Source: Pelecanus crispus (lineage: Eukaryota; Chordata; Aves; Pelecaniformes; Pelecanidae). Taken from it: DNA of 64,000 nt. How positions within the stretch are numbered: position 1 is the stretch's first letter; each line of letters starts with the position of its first letter. Shown piece by piece: positions 62,986 to 64,000 of this stretch. A program made the translations under genes and the position numbers. The DNA lies in contig NC_134656.1 of the NCBI RefSeq assembly GCF_030463565.1, positions 7,240,501 to 7,304,500 of the forward strand, written 5' to 3'. Below the pieces are notes generated by a model. The model saw nothing but the letters and a program-made list of their open reading frames with translations, was not told the DNA's origin and made no database searches.

Positions 62986-63159
62986 ATTGATTTCAACACA
63001 AAGACCATTTTTAACATTGAAAAAGGAATTATTAAGAAACAGTTCCCTTTCTCACAAGTCAAAGCCTGTGAAGATACTGAAAGGAGGCGCTTCAGCATTG
63101 TGTTTCACGGGCGACAAGATTATGAGCTGGAAGCAGTGTCTCTTGATGATAAAAGGAAG
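62986..63159 (+). CDS. Coding exon of unidentified PH-like gene (58 codons, core of PH-like domain)
   Basis: A 174-nt exon between the acceptor ctttctattccag and the donor AGGAAG|gtaagt, phase 0 at both ends. Translation runs from IDFNTKTIFNIEKG through KKQFPFSQVKACEDTE to RRFSIVFHGRQDYELEA and ends DDKRK. The alternation of hydrophobic strands and charged turns fits strands beta3 to beta7 of a PH or PTB-type fold; YELEA followed by an acidic/basic segment is typical of the last strand before the C-terminal helix. That helix, with its usual conserved Trp, would be in the next exon, which I cannot find before position 64000. The domain is therefore incomplete in this window. No stop or frameshift is present. 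Together with 58910-59014 and 60933-61019 this gives 122 contiguous codons. Confidence 0.82.
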
Positions 63160-64000
63160 GTAAGTTTTTACAATGTCATAGACAGATTGCTATAAATAAC
63201 AGCTAATGTTATGGTAGTACCCAGCAGGTCCCAATCATAAATGGGAATTGTTATGCTGTGCATTGTGCAAGCAAAGAAGTAGGTATGTCTTTATTCCATG
63301 TATGTTCGTACATAGAACAAAGGGAATGTGAGTTCAGGATAAAGTTTGGCCTTAGGATTTTGCCACACTTCACTAGGACTGAAAATGTAAAGCCAGCTCA
63401 AGATGTGATATGAAAGAGGATGCATTTCTTCAACTACACCTTGAATGTAACTGGTCTGAGACTGTATTAAAACAAGCAAACAAAACTGACGACATGCACA
63501 GTTGAATCTTAACTGAAATTTTCTAAACAGTTTTTTTAAAATATGTATTTATTAAAATGCATGCTTTTAAGAAGAATGAATGAGGCCATCCTGATGCTGT
63601 GAAAAGAAAAAGACCTAGCAGTTCATATTTTACTATCAAAATACACTGAAATGATAAAATTATCAGAGGAAGACAGCCTAAGTATAACTAGATATTTGTT
63701 TAATTAAATGATTCAGTGTTGCAAGATTTTGTATGAGCTGTTTCATTTTGAGGTCTCGGCTCCTTTTGAGTTCCAGGTTCAATTAAATATTCCAAGTAGT
63801 TAGTGTAATTAGACTCTAGGCTGAAGCTTGAGAAACTCAAGTCATGACATTAGCACTATCTTTTCACCTGAATGCAGATATGCCATGTGTTCGGGGGTGA
63901 TCAAGTCTTGGAGTTTGTGTCATCCCACTGCTCAGGTGCTGAAGCCAGCTGCACAATTTAGGTTGAGATACACACTCTCAAAAAGCATGGAAGAGTTTGC
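63160..64000. other. Intron of the PH-like gene running off the window
   Basis: Begins at the donor gtaagt after the 58-codon exon. No acceptor with an in-frame PH C-terminal helix is visible before position 64000, so the next exon lies beyond the window. Confidence 0.6.

Noticed and set aside
1..64000. Exons of CBLN4, FAM210B, AURKA, CSTF1 or DOK5, and any tRNA, rRNA or CRISPR array
   Set aside because: I looked for characteristic segments in the translations and found none. Any microRNA or other noncoding RNA would not be recognisable without folding and expression data.

Overview
This is vertebrate, almost certainly bird, nuclear DNA. The evidence is an intact intronless melanocortin-3 receptor gene (MC3R) very close to avian MC3R, CR1 LINE copies ending in the ATTCTATG-type 3' microsatellite, and three solo LTRs of an avian endogenous-retrovirus family. 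The base composition is AT-rich and most of the window is gene-poor intergenic or intronic DNA. In mammals MC3R lies in a sparse interval between CBLN4 and FAM210B/AURKA (human 20q13.2; chromosome 20 in chicken, from general knowledge). I found no exon of those neighbours here.

Layout. 1-14.9 kb: no recognised gene, small tandem repeats and one G-quadruplex-type G tract. 14.9-20.8 kb: two solo LTRs of one family in opposite orientation, with a 5'-truncated, still largely open CR1 between them. 24.9-26.1 kb: MC3R on the minus strand, with a TATA box about 230 bp upstream of its ATG and an upstream reading frame overlapping that ATG. 26-38.6 kb: unannotated sequence with one ancient tRNA-type SINE remnant. 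38.6-38.9 kb: a roughly 318-bp (TTTTC)n, equivalently (AAAAG)n, pentanucleotide array. 44.7 kb: a MIR-like SINE remnant. 50.4-50.95 kb: a third solo LTR. 51.4-52.3 kb: a heavily decayed ancient CR1. 57.7-58.0 kb: a short young CR1 3' end. 58.9-63.2 kb: three consecutive plus-strand, phase-0 coding exons (35, 29 and 58 codons). The last two join into the N-terminal and central part of a pleckstrin-homology-like (PH/PTB-fold) domain. The gene must continue beyond position 64000 and probably starts upstream of 58.9 kb.

Only two protein-coding loci are supported: MC3R (a Gs-coupled melanocortin receptor) and the PH-like gene on the opposite strand, which I could not name. Nothing in the sequence suggests that they act together. 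The most interesting points are the unidentified PH-like gene beside MC3R, the uORF overlapping the MC3R start, the long AAAAG-type repeat, and the set of solo LTRs with readable 5-bp target-site duplications.
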